Assembly: GCF_002777965.1 (NCBI RefSeq)
Contig: NZ_NGVR01000021.1
Location: forward strand, 212,558 to 276,557
DNA length: 64,000 nt
Source of the DNA: Proteus columbae
GTDB taxonomy: Bacteria > Pseudomonadota > Gammaproteobacteria > Enterobacterales > Enterobacteriaceae
Reading direction: 5' to 3'
The notes below the pieces were generated by a model. It saw nothing but the letters and a program-made list of their open reading frames with translations. It was not told where the DNA came from and did no database searches. Shown here piece by piece: positions 17,460-26,585 of this stretch. Both the position numbers and the translations under genes were made by a program. Numbering within the stretch: position 1 is the stretch's first letter; every line of letters starts with the position of its first letter.

Positions 17460-17605
17460 TCTCAAAAAATAAAGGGAGTAGTACAAGTATTTCGAATCGT
17501 TGTCTAAAACAATAATAGCGTAGCAATGTTACACCAAGTGTTACATCAAACATTCACACCAGGATGTCACACCAGGGGAAAATGTCGTAGTATTATTATA
17601 AAAAA

Positions 17606-17626
17606 GAGGCACCCATTGGGTGCCTC
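17606..17626 (-). terminator. Terminator of the receptor operon
   Basis: GAGGCACCC pairs with GGGTGCCTC over a 3-nt loop. On the minus strand it is followed by six T. It lies 33 bp beyond the stop of the second TonB-dependent receptor. Confidence 0.85.
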
Positions 17627-17658
17627 GCTTACTTTATATCTCACTAAATCAGAAAATA

Positions 17659-20028
17659 TTAAAAATCAATTTTGACATTTACCCCATAGTTTCGACCAGG
17701 TAATGGGGCTAAGTATTTTAGTTGAGAAGATGCAGGTCTTGCTTCAGTATTGGTGAGATTATTAATAATAAAATCAACTGAAACGTCTAATTTATCAAGC
17801 TGATATTTTTTACCAATACCAGCATCGACTAAAGTATAGGAAGGGAAGGTGATGTCTCCTCCATACATTAATCCACCACTCTCTTTCTGTTTTTTATAGT
17901 AAGTTGCACTACTAAATGCAGTTAATTCGCCATGCTGGTAATTAAGGCTGATACCATGTTTTTCATTGGGAAGATTAGGCAAATAATTACCCGCAATAAA
18001 TAGCTTTCTTTTACTTTTATTTTCGACAAAATCCCCGAATAGTGTAAATGTAAGATTATGCTCGTGAGGCATTTCATATAAATACTTAAATTCGTATTCT
18101 AATCCTTTTGTTTCGAGATCAGTTTCATCCCATTCCATTACTGTAACGCCACCACGACTGATGCCTGTTAATCGTCTAAATTTAAAATCACTGTAGTCTG
18201 TTTTATACAGATTGAGTTTATTCGAAAAATTACCGATCTCAATAACAGACGATAACTCAATACTCTTACTTTTCTCTGTATTAAATTTACTGTTTCCCTG
18301 CTCTTCAATTAAATAAGCATAATGTGAGCCATGTGTATAAAGTTCATTAATTTCTGGTGCTCGATAAGAAATATTTTGTTGTAGCTTTAATGTCCATTCA
18401 TCAATTGGTGTAAAAGATAGGGCTAGTGTATTTGCACTGGTATCAAAATGACGGTTTTGTAAATTAGAACCTTGTCCTCGACCGCTATTATAATTAGCAG
18501 GAATATTGAGATGATGTTGAGTATAGCCTTTACGGTATCCAGCCGTGATTTCAAAAGGAGATAAATTTAGCGACTCAACCCAATATATTCCGTACTCTTT
18601 GGTTAATACACTTGGTAAATAAGCATCATAACCAGACGTTTTCAGATCACGATAATTACCGTTAACTCCAACAGCACCATTTAACCGATTAAAGAGCGGG
18701 GTGTGTGCTGTTTCCAATGCTAGCTGGTGGTTTTTTGTCTCAAATACTGATGATGCAAATTGTCCCACTAGTTCTTCGTCTTTAGATTCAGAATAAGAGT
18801 AATAAAAAGCGCTGTCTCTTAAAAAAGGTGTTAAGTGATAATGTTTTCCTTGTATATCTATTCGTCGATTATGGTTTGAAACCGAAACAGGTTTATACAT
18901 TTCTCGACTTGTTTTTGTGGTGAGATAAGCATATCCCGGTACACCGTAAGAAGTTTGAAAATCAGTAACAGATAAACCTATATAGCCTTCATCTCTAATA
19001 TAAGAAAGCGATGCATTGCCACTTTGACTTTTTAAAAAGCTATTTGGGATCTCTTTATTGTTATTTTCAACATAATGTTTAGGTGGCGTAACGTGTTCAA
19101 TAGATGTAGGGCTGCCGGGTTTATATTGTGAATTTGGCTCATTATCGACATAGCCAATACCTGAAAAATAGTCTTTATCTTTAAATGTGTATTTATCGTC
19201 TTCACTTAGCTCATATTCAATCTGATATTTTTTCCAAAATTCACTAATATAAGGATAAGCTTCAGGATTACGGCTAGTAAACACTTTCATATCCACTTGG
19301 CATTGATCACGTAATGCAAAATGGTTTTTCAGCTGTTGATAATTATAGCAAGCTCCAACTTTAGAATGTGTAGGAATTTTATATCTAGAGACACGTTTAG
19401 TTGCTCCAGAAAGATTGAAAATCCAATTTTCTTCATCGCTGAGTTTAATATTTGCAGAACCACCATTACCGTTATTGGTACTTCCATTAAATGTCACAGC
19501 ACCTGAAATCGCTTTTTCAGGCAACTGTGTCATTATTCGGTCATCCCACAAATGAATAGCGCCACCACTGCTACTGCCACCATAAAGTAGTGCTTCGGAG
19601 CTTTTACTAATTGATATTTCATTAATTCTATTCATATCAACAGGAATAGGCATATTCCCACTAATAAATGAAACATCATTAATTGGTAGATTGTTTACTA
19701 AAATACCGACTCTATTGCCAGAGAGACTTCGAATAACAGGTCTTGCGGCATTAGGTCCAAAGCCTTCGGCTTGTACACCAGCGACTTTTGCAACGGTATT
19801 ACCAATCGTATTTGTTTTTATTTGTTCAAGTTGTTTACCTTTTATTTCCTCACGATTATTAAGTAATAAAGAGGAGAACGTCTCTTTGTTTTTTATTAGT
19901 GAGCCTTTAACTGTTATTACATCATTTTGAGTTTCTTTTTCTTTGCTTTTATCTTCATTACTTTCTTTTCCATATAAAGGAGATGACAAAAGCATAAGTA
20001 AAATAATAGAGAGTTTACTTTTTTTCAT
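17659..20028 (-). CDS. TonB-dependent outer-membrane receptor, second gene of the Zur-box operon
   Basis: A 789-residue outer-membrane receptor: signal peptide MKKSKLSIILLMLLSSPLYG, plug domain up to about residue 190 (VAGVQAEGFGPNAARPVIRS, GNRVGILVNN, EALLYGGSSSGGAIH), then a beta-barrel ending in YGVNVKIDF with a terminal phenylalanine. The plug wording is like that of ZnuD, but it has no His-rich loop. Instead residues about 225-320 hold an insertion with two cysteines that could pair (CYNYQQLKNHFALRDQC). It starts 10 bp after the ZnuD-like gene, so it is co-transcribed from the Zur-box promoter. A role in zinc or zinc-complex uptake is inferred from this; heme or another metal chelate is possible. 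Confidence 0.85.
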   Translation of the reverse strand: MKKSKLSIILLMLLSSPLYGKESNEDKSKEKETQNDVITVKGSLIKNKETFSSLLLNNREEIKGKQLEQIKTNTIGNTVAKVAGVQAEGFGPNAARPVIRSLSGNRVGILVNNLPINDVSFISGNMPIPVDMNRINEISISKSSEALLYGGSSSGGAIHLWDDRIMTQLPEKAISGAVTFNGSTNNGNGGSANIKLSDEENWIFNLSGATKRVSRYKIPTHSKVGACYNYQQLKNHFALRDQCQVDMKVFTSRNPEAYPYISEFWKKYQIEYELSEDDKYTFKDKDYFSGIGYVDNEPNSQYKPGSPTSIEHVTPPKHYVENNNKEIPNSFLKSQSGNASLSYIRDEGYIGLSVTDFQTSYGVPGYAYLTTKTSREMYKPVSVSNHNRRIDIQGKHYHLTPFLRDSAFYYSYSESKDEELVGQFASSVFETKNHQLALETAHTPLFNRLNGAVGVNGNYRDLKTSGYDAYLPSVLTKEYGIYWVESLNLSPFEITAGYRKGYTQHHLNIPANYNSGRGQGSNLQNRHFDTSANTLALSFTPIDEWTLKLQQNISYRAPEINELYTHGSHYAYLIEEQGNSKFNTEKSKSIELSSVIEIGNFSNKLNLYKTDYSDFKFRRLTGISRGGVTVMEWDETDLETKGLEYEFKYLYEMPHEHNLTFTLFGDFVENKSKRKLFIAGNYLPNLPNEKHGISLNYQHGELTAFSSATYYKKQKESGGLMYGGDITFPSYTLVDAGIGKKYQLDKLDVSVDFIINNLTNTEARPASSQLKYLAPLPGRNYGVNVKIDF

Positions 20029-20038
20029 GATATTTATA

Positions 20039-22117
20039 TTAGAATGTAAGAGTAGCGCCTAAGATGATATTACGACCCGGTAAATACATTTCATCTTTAA
20101 TATAAGAGGTGCTGTCTTTTCCTTTTGCATCAAAGATATTATTAATTTTTGCATACAAGGTATAATCAAGTTGGTCTAAATAGCCGTTATATTCACTGCC
20201 TAAACTGACTGTATTATAAGATGCGGTTGATGTTTCATATTCGGCCGTTTTGGTTTGTTTTCCAAAATGGTCAATACGAATTTGCCCACTTAGGTTTTCT
20301 GTTAAGTGGTGTTTAAGATAAGTACTTAATCGGTAAGGTGGTATTCTTGGTATATTTCCCTTATTGTGTAGTAAATTTGCTCTAACATAATCACCAGAAA
20401 TACCAATTAAGCTATCTTGGTTATAGTAATAATCAATATTTCCTTCTATCCCTTTAAACTCTGCATCATGTTGCACATATTGTAATGAACGATAGCCATT
20501 ATTTAATTCAGCTCCCGTAAACTGGCCATAAATATAATTATTAATACGGTTATAATAGGTACTCATATTGAATTGAATATCACCTGTTACTTTAGTTATT
20601 CCAATATCAATATTATTTGCAGCCTCAGCCGTTAAATTAGGATCGCCTTTTTCAATAGTTCGACTTGCAGCATGAACACCATTCGCGTAAAGCTCTTCTG
20701 CAACAGGTAATCTTTTTGTGTGTGATAGTGATAAATTTAAAAAATAGTCTTGTGTAAAATTCCACGCTAATCCAGCAGAAATAGAAGATGCACTCTGCTT
20801 ATTGTTTTTTTGAGTTTCTCTATTTAACAGTGATTGCCACTCTTGGCGAAATCCTAATTCATAGCGAAAATCACCTAATTGGTATTCTTCTAATAAAAAG
20901 AGTGAGTGATTTTTTGTTTTTGTTGAAGGAACATAAGCCTCTTCTCCATAAGCACTAAAATCACGTTGATTAAATTGCCCGCCAATAACACCATGCCAAC
21001 CTAAAATAGGTTGATGTGTGAAAGAAAATCTTAATTCATCTCCTTTGTTTTTAAATTGGGTACTAACTTCATGACCTTCTTTTTCATCATGATGATAATC
21101 GGTTCTGGCCGCACTGAAACGTACTGATTCAATACCGGCAAATGGGTTACTTTTTTCACCACGAAGATCCCATCGTTTACTCTCCATAATAATGTAGGGA
21201 ATGCCATGTTCATGTTGTTCATCAGGGTATTCATGATTGTGATGATGATGATGATGACCGACTAAAGGAGGGCTAATTGGGGCGTGATGGTGCTCCTCCT
21301 CATGATCATGAAAATGCGTATGACCAGGTAATCCATATCGGCGATGTTGTTCACCATAGCCAATTCCAATATAGCCATCATCAAAGATCCAAGATGCACC
21401 GATATTTGCCGATTGGTTATCTTGATAAGAACCTGCTAAACGGCTAGATCCTCCTTGATGTAAAGGTGCGGGTTGTTTGTAATCGCTTTGATAACGTTTA
21501 GTACCTTCAATACGCAGAGCTAAATTATCTTCTCCTAATGTTAATCCGGCTGATCCTGTATTTCCTTTAGAAACGGAATCGTATTGATACTGTAATTCGC
21601 CCTCGTAGCCTTTTTCAGGCACTGACATAGGAATTTTGCTATCAATAACGTTAATTGCACCACCTATTGAACCGCCTCCATAAAGCAATGTTGCAGGCCC
21701 TTTTAACACTTCAATACGCTGGCTTAAAAAGGGTTCACTAGTGATCGCGTGATCTGCACCAATAGATGACACATCCATAAGATCACTACCACTGTGTAAT
21801 ACCTTGACTCGATTTCCTGACATTCCCCGAATAACAGGATGTACTGAACCGCCACCAAAAAAGCTGGCGTGAAAACCCGGCAAAGATGTCAACGTTTCTG
21901 CAATAGATGCACTACGATTAGCGCGTAGATCTTCTTGTGTTAAAACCGCAACGGGTATTGCCATTTTTTCTTGTGGTGTCTGTAAAGGTGTTGAATAAAC
22001 CTTTAAAACCTCATTATTCTGATTTTCCTTTGACTTTATTTCAGGATTTGCATTTGCAAATAAAGAATAACTTATTGAAATAAAAAGAGTTGTGTAACTA
22101 AAAATAGATTTTTTCAT
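20039..22117 (-). CDS. znuD: ZnuD-like TonB-dependent zinc receptor with His-rich loop
   Basis: Outer-membrane receptor for zinc, 692 residues. It has a signal peptide ending near FANA, then a plug domain (LTSLPGFHASFFGGGSVHPV, IRGMSGNRVKVLHSG, GPATLLYGGGSIGGAINVID) and a barrel ending in LGATLTF. Between residues about 265 and 310 lies a loop very rich in His, Asp and Glu (HTHFHDHEEEHHH, then GHHHHHHNHEYPDEQHEHG), the hallmark of Neisseria-type ZnuD, which captures zinc. A very strong ribosome binding site (AAAGGAGG) precedes the ATG, with a two-codon out-of-frame minicistron (ATG GTA TGA) between. A Zur-type operator lies 24 bp upstream. It leads the two-receptor operon. Confidence 0.9.
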   Translation of the reverse strand: MKKSIFSYTTLFISISYSLFANANPEIKSKENQNNEVLKVYSTPLQTPQEKMAIPVAVLTQEDLRANRSASIAETLTSLPGFHASFFGGGSVHPVIRGMSGNRVKVLHSGSDLMDVSSIGADHAITSEPFLSQRIEVLKGPATLLYGGGSIGGAINVIDSKIPMSVPEKGYEGELQYQYDSVSKGNTGSAGLTLGEDNLALRIEGTKRYQSDYKQPAPLHQGGSSRLAGSYQDNQSANIGASWIFDDGYIGIGYGEQHRRYGLPGHTHFHDHEEEHHHAPISPPLVGHHHHHHNHEYPDEQHEHGIPYIIMESKRWDLRGEKSNPFAGIESVRFSAARTDYHHDEKEGHEVSTQFKNKGDELRFSFTHQPILGWHGVIGGQFNQRDFSAYGEEAYVPSTKTKNHSLFLLEEYQLGDFRYELGFRQEWQSLLNRETQKNNKQSASSISAGLAWNFTQDYFLNLSLSHTKRLPVAEELYANGVHAASRTIEKGDPNLTAEAANNIDIGITKVTGDIQFNMSTYYNRINNYIYGQFTGAELNNGYRSLQYVQHDAEFKGIEGNIDYYYNQDSLIGISGDYVRANLLHNKGNIPRIPPYRLSTYLKHHLTENLSGQIRIDHFGKQTKTAEYETSTASYNTVSLGSEYNGYLDQLDYTLYAKINNIFDAKGKDSTSYIKDEMYLPGRNIILGATLTF

Positions 22118-22140
22118 ACCATTTATCCTCCTTTGTTTAT

Positions 22141-22159
22141 AATGTTATAACATAACATT
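22141..22159. promoter_or_regulatory. Zur box
   Basis: A perfect palindrome AATGTTAT-AAC-ATAACATT matching the enterobacterial Zur operator core (GAAATGTTATAnTATAACATTTC type); on the minus strand it reads GAAATGTTATGTTATAACATT. It is 24 bp upstream of the ZnuD-like gene, so Zn-Zur should repress both receptor genes. Confidence 0.88.
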
Positions 22160-22290
22160 TCGTGAATATTGTAAGTAAGTATAATTATCATTAGCAAGTG
22201 ATGATTTTTTAAAAACAATAAAAAATTTATAACTTATTGTAATTTGAGAATAAAAATAAATTTCAAATGTAGGAGGATAAATAGGTGAAA

Positions 22291-22311
22291 AAGGCGTCAT
22301 AACGACGCCTT
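22291..22311 (-). terminator. Terminator of the uhp-afu cluster
   Basis: AAGGCGTC (22291-22298) pairs with GACGCCTT (22304-22311) over a 5-nt loop. On the minus strand TTTTT follows directly. It lies 32 bp after the afuC stop. Confidence 0.85.
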
Positions 22312-22342
22312 GAAGATAAATGATAAAACAGGATGAAACTGT

Positions 22343-23383
22343 CTATTCTAAAATAAACATGCCATAAGGATGGATTTGCAGATAGTAGCTGTCGCCTACA
22401 TTAGGTTGAAGCTGAGTCGCATTGACTTGTAATAGCAAGGTTTGATTTTGCCATTCCACTGTCACTTCATATTGAGGTCCCATATAAGCAACATGGACGA
22501 TTTTGCATTGCTGACAGGCATCGCCTTGCTGAGATAAGGTGATAGCTTCTGGTCTAACACCGACTCTGACTTCTGTTTTAGTCGTATTAAACGTATCTGG
22601 TTTTGGTAGGCGATATTGGAAGATATCAACATAATCAGCGCCCAATGTGGCTGGGAATAAGTTTGCATCCCCCATAAAGCTTGCCATAAATTCAGAAGCC
22701 GGTTGGCGATAAAGGGTTTGTGGTGAACCTAATTGCATTATCTTCCCTTTATTCATTACTAAAACCATATCAGAAACCGCAAATGCTTCGCTTTGATCAT
22801 GGGTTACGTAAAGAGAGGTGATATTAAACTGTTGTTGTAACTCGCGAATTTTCTCTCTCATACTACGACGTAAATTGGCATCAAGGTTACTTAATGGCTC
22901 ATCAAATAAAAGCACTTTGGGCTTTAAAATTAAGGCGCGTGCTAAGGCAACCCGTTGTTGTTGTCCTCCTGATATTTGGTCAACAAAGCGGTCTTCAAAT
23001 CCTGCCAAGTCCACCAGCTCTAAAGCTTCGCCTACTCGTTGCTTGATTTCGGCTTTAGGTCGACCTAGCATTTTTAAGCCATAGCCAATGTTTTCTCCTA
23101 ACGACATATGAGGAAAAAGGGCATAAGACTGAAACACCATACAGATATCGCGTTGCTGGATAGAACGATCAGTCACATCTTCGCCATCGATAAAAATTTT
23201 GCCTTCTGTCGGTTTTTCTAATCCTGCAACTAAACGTAATACGGTGGTTTTACCGCAACCTGAAGGGCCTAATAATGAAACCATTTTACCTTGTGGAATA
23301 GACAGGCTGAGTTCTTCAATCACCGTGTTAGTGCCAAAACGCTTAACGACATTTTTCAGTTCAACGAAATGTTGTTGTGTCAT
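22343..23383 (-). CDS. afuC: ABC transporter ATPase AfuC (hexose-phosphate importer; FbpC-like)
   Basis: ATPase of an ABC importer, 346 residues. Walker A is GPSGCGKTT near residue 39, the signature [15 protein letters not shown] near 137, Walker [12 protein letters not shown] near 160, and the switch histidine lies in YVTHDQSEA. The C-terminal part is a TOBE-type regulatory domain. It is often annotated as ferric transport (FbpC), but the AfuABC system of Actinobacillus was shown to import phosphorylated sugars such as glucose-6-phosphate, and the uhpABC-like neighbours fit that better. It follows afuB by 15 bp. Confidence 0.88.
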   Translation of the reverse strand: MTQQHFVELKNVVKRFGTNTVIEELSLSIPQGKMVSLLGPSGCGKTTVLRLVAGLEKPTEGKIFIDGEDVTDRSIQQRDICMVFQSYALFPHMSLGENIGYGLKMLGRPKAEIKQRVGEALELVDLAGFEDRFVDQISGGQQQRVALARALILKPKVLLFDEPLSNLDANLRRSMREKIRELQQQFNITSLYVTHDQSEAFAVSDMVLVMNKGKIMQLGSPQTLYRQPASEFMASFMGDANLFPATLGADYVDIFQYRLPKPDTFNTTKTEVRVGVRPEAITLSQQGDACQQCKIVHVAYMGPQYEVTVEWQNQTLLLQVNATQLQPNVGDSYYLQIHPYGMFILE

Positions 23384-23398
23384 GATTTATACTCCGTA

Positions 23399-25477
23399 TT
23401 ACTGTGCATTTTTGGCTTTAGAGCGTGAAACACGGGCTTCGCCAATCAAATAGTCAAATAAGAAAATAATTGCCAACATGACGACGATTAAAATCGAGCC
23501 ATAGGCAATTGCGACACCGTATTCACCATCTTCAACGCGGTTTAAAATATAAGCGGTGGCAACGCGTGTATCTGGTGTAACAAGGAAAACAATGGCACTA
23601 ACTGTGGTGATTGCACGCACAAAGCTATAAATCAGCGCAGATAAAATAGCAGGGCGTAATAACGGTAACAGCACATAGAAAATGGTTCTCATTGAGTTTG
23701 CTCTTAAACTTAGAGAAGCTTCATCAAGAGATTTATCAATTTGTCCTAATCCCGCAATACCCGCACGTATTCCCACAGGCACGTTACGCATTGTCATCGA
23801 AATAATGACAATTGCCGCCGTTCCCGTTAAATAGAAAGGCGAGTCGTTAAACGCAAGAATATAAGAGACACCTGCGACAGTTCCTGGTACGGCAAAACAA
23901 AGCATGGTTGTGAACTCGATACTTTTTTTACCTTTAAAGTCTTGGCGTACTACGATATAGGCAATTAATAGTCCGAGAATAGCCGTGATCGGCGCTGCAA
24001 TACCCGCATATAACAAGGTATCTAACAACGAAGGCCATGCACCGTCACTCATTCCTTGACCAAATAATTTGATAAAGTTATCAAGTGTTAAGGTGTAATC
24101 AACTCCCCAGTTAACGGTGAAGCTGCCGTAGAAAATACTGCCATAGAGCAGGATATTAAAGACAACCCAAATACCTAAAACAGTAGTCACAAATGCAATC
24201 AGTGACGATGGAAGAGGTTGAACATCACCACGATAAGATTTACCTGATACCGTGACGTAAGAGCGTTTACCAATCCACATATACTGCACACAGAACACTA
24301 ATAGTGAGAAAACTAAGAGTGACGCACCTAATGTACTGGCTGATTGATAATCCAGTTGAGAGCCGGTGATATAGAAGTAAATTTGTGTGGCGATAACGTC
24401 AAAGTTGCCCCCTAAAACCAACGGGTTACTAAAGTCAGCAAGAGATTGCACAATCACAATTAAAAACGCATTGGCTAACGCTGGCTTAAGTAACGGCATA
24501 AAGACGTTAAAGAAGGTTTGGTAGCGGTTGGCTCTTAAAGTGTAAGACGCTTCTTCTAATGAAGGATGAATGGTTTTAATGGCGCCATCTAAAATCATAA
24601 ATGACATAGGGGTAAAGGCGAGCACTTGAGCTAACCAAATCCCCGTAAAGCCATATAGCCAGTTGGTGTTTTCAAGGCCGGCATAAGTGGCGAGAAACTC
24701 CGTCACATAACCTGAACGCCCCATCATTAATGTCACCCCTAAACCGACAACAAAAGGTGGCGTAACAATAGGTAAGATAGAAAATACACGACCAATAATG
24801 GCAGAGCGTACCGCAATACGAGATGTATAAATTGCCAGAATTAAACCAAAGAAAGTACAGCCTATCCCTACTGCAATAGAAAGCACAATAGAGTTGAGCA
24901 TCACTTGCACAATATGCGCTTGGCTTAAAATAGCGATAAACTCAAATGGTGCAAAATTACCTGCGCTATCTTTAAACATAGGAATAAAAATAGCGATACT
25001 AGGGAAGATAATAAAGGCACCGATAAGAGCAACAACGGTTATCAAGGAGCCGATAACAAAGCTATCACCGCCTAGCCATTCAAGGCGTGTTAAGGCTGTT
25101 TTCATGATCATTCCCAGAGAAATAAAGAGGATGATCGCAGAATAACCTAAGCCACGTCCTTCAAGGGTTGCACTGACTATCGTAATAAATGCACAAAATA
25201 GGGCAAAACCCGCGTCAAAATAGTGGCGAGAGCGATTTTCACGTTTAGGAGCAGTTAATGGGCGAAATAGCAGTAAGCTAGGCAATAAAAACCAGAGCCA
25301 ACTGATATTGACACTACTCCAGCCATAAGAGGTGAGTAATTCATCTGCTGTTGAGTCTAAAAGACCGTAATCAAGGCTCCATGATGGCAGCAAAGCAAAT
25401 GCCATCCATGCAATTAGGATCCATAAAAATATGGGATCCCGCCTCTTTTTTTCAGGTAAAGCGAGTGTGTGAGACAT
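23399..25477 (-). CDS. afuB: AfuB fused ABC permease (hexose-phosphate importer)
   Basis: A 692-residue inner-membrane permease made of two tandem BPD-type permease modules. Each has the EAA-like cytoplasmic loop: LEEASYTLRANRYQTFFNVFMPLLKP in the first half and LDEASLSLRANSMRTIFYVLLPLLRP in the second. About twelve or more membrane helices are seen. This double-module form is typical of FbpB/AfuB. It would form the channel with two AfuC subunits and receive substrate from AfuA. A hairpin with a U-tract separates it from afuA upstream. Confidence 0.88.
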   Translation of the reverse strand: MSHTLALPEKKRRDPIFLWILIAWMAFALLPSWSLDYGLLDSTADELLTSYGWSSVNISWLWFLLPSLLLFRPLTAPKRENRSRHYFDAGFALFCAFITIVSATLEGRGLGYSAIILFISLGMIMKTALTRLEWLGGDSFVIGSLITVVALIGAFIIFPSIAIFIPMFKDSAGNFAPFEFIAILSQAHIVQVMLNSIVLSIAVGIGCTFFGLILAIYTSRIAVRSAIIGRVFSILPIVTPPFVVGLGVTLMMGRSGYVTEFLATYAGLENTNWLYGFTGIWLAQVLAFTPMSFMILDGAIKTIHPSLEEASYTLRANRYQTFFNVFMPLLKPALANAFLIVIVQSLADFSNPLVLGGNFDVIATQIYFYITGSQLDYQSASTLGASLLVFSLLVFCVQYMWIGKRSYVTVSGKSYRGDVQPLPSSLIAFVTTVLGIWVVFNILLYGSIFYGSFTVNWGVDYTLTLDNFIKLFGQGMSDGAWPSLLDTLLYAGIAAPITAILGLLIAYIVVRQDFKGKKSIEFTTMLCFAVPGTVAGVSYILAFNDSPFYLTGTAAIVIISMTMRNVPVGIRAGIAGLGQIDKSLDEASLSLRANSMRTIFYVLLPLLRPAILSALIYSFVRAITTVSAIVFLVTPDTRVATAYILNRVEDGEYGVAIAYGSILIVVMLAIIFLFDYLIGEARVSRSKAKNAQ

Positions 25478-25519
25478 AAATCCCCCGAGAGTAAATGTAT
25501 TTATTATTATGAGAAAAAG

Positions 25520-25542
25520 AGAGCGAGAGGTTATCTCGCTCT
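25520..25542 (-). terminator. Intra-operon attenuator between afuA and afuB
   Basis: AGAGCGAGA (25520-25528) pairs perfectly with TCTCGCTCT (25534-25542). On the minus strand CTTTTTC follows. Partial termination here would make the binding protein AfuA more abundant than the permease and ATPase, a common plan for ABC importers. Confidence 0.75.
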
Positions 25543-25551
25543 GTTAATGAG

Positions 25552-26583
25552 CTATTTACCCATTTTTACTTCGGTAACCCACTTATTAATCAGCTCTTTA
25601 CGTACTTCACTATCGCCATATTTATCCATGTCGTAGTTAATGAGTTTTAAGTCTGATAATTTCAGTGCCATTGGTGAAGATTCAGCCGAGGTATTTGTCA
25701 GAATTTGGTAAGATTTACCTTCTTTCCAGCTAATTTCCTGAGCTTCTTTTGAAAGTGTCCAATCTACGAATAATTTTGCGTTATCCATATTGCGGGCATT
25801 TTTAATGATACTGACACCACCGATTTCATAGCCTGTACCTTCACAAGGCGATATCAATTCAAGTGGAGCGCCATTTTCGACTTCTAATGAGTAATCATGT
25901 AGGAAACCAATACCAATGGCAGCTTCACCACGGGCTGCATTTCGTGCCGGAGCAATACCTGATTTGGTGTATTGAGAGATATTTGTATTGATTTTCTTTA
26001 GATAATCAAAGGCTTGTTCAGTGCCCCATAATTGATCAAAGGTTGCCAGTGCAGTGTAAGCCGTTCCTGAACTTTGTGGATCGGCAATTTGAATTTCACC
26101 TTTATATTCAGGCTTAATTAAATCTTTCCAGCATGTTGGAATGGCAATGCCTTTTTCTTTTAAGCGATCTTTATTGACGCCAAAACCTAAAATACCAACA
26201 TAAACCGCAGAAGAGTAGTTACCTTTGCGTTTAGCGGGATCACGAAATTGTGGCATGATTTGATCGAGATTAGGAGAAACATAAGGCTCTAACAGATCCA
26301 TTTCACCCGCTTGTGAGTGAGGATCCATTGTACCGCCATACCAAACGTCAGCTTGTGGATTACGTTTTTCAGCTTCGATTTTGGCTAAAGTACTACCAGA
26401 ACCATTACGAACGAAGGTAGTTTTAACATCATACTTTTCGGCAAAGGCTTTTGTTTCAGCTTCACACATCGCATTTGTTGCACTACAGTAAACCACTAAG
26501 CGACCAGCTGCATTTGTTGATAAGCTAACCGCAGAAAGAGCCAAACCAGCAGCAACGAGTGTAGAGAGGGTTTTCAATTTCAT
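25552..26583 (-). CDS. afuA: AfuA periplasmic substrate-binding protein (hexose phosphates)
   Basis: A 343-residue periplasmic binding protein of the iron/sulfate-type (SBP_bac) fold: signal peptide MKLKTLSTLVAAGLALSAVS then LSTNAAG, start of the mature part RLVVYCSATNAMC. Segments such as NPQADVWYGGTMDPHSQAG, SSAVYVGILGFGVNKDRL and WTLSKEAQEISW are typical of the FbpA/AfuA group. The ferric FbpA tyrosine pair near the C-terminus is not evident, which fits AfuA's known use of sugar phosphates. Its ATG is 2 bp after the uhpC-like stop, so it is co-transcribed or coupled. Confidence 0.85.
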   Translation of the reverse strand: MKLKTLSTLVAAGLALSAVSLSTNAAGRLVVYCSATNAMCEAETKAFAEKYDVKTTFVRNGSGSTLAKIEAEKRNPQADVWYGGTMDPHSQAGEMDLLEPYVSPNLDQIMPQFRDPAKRKGNYSSAVYVGILGFGVNKDRLKEKGIAIPTCWKDLIKPEYKGEIQIADPQSSGTAYTALATFDQLWGTEQAFDYLKKINTNISQYTKSGIAPARNAARGEAAIGIGFLHDYSLEVENGAPLELISPCEGTGYEIGGVSIIKNARNMDNAKLFVDWTLSKEAQEISWKEGKSYQILTNTSAESSPMALKLSDLKLINYDMDKYGDSEVRKELINKWVTEVKMGK

Positions 26584-26585
26584 GT

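Noticed and set aside
22343..26583. Reading afuABC as a ferric iron (FbpABC) transporter
   Set aside because: The uhpABC-like genes are 2 bp away in the same direction, there is no Fur-like box, and AfuABC homologues import sugar phosphates.
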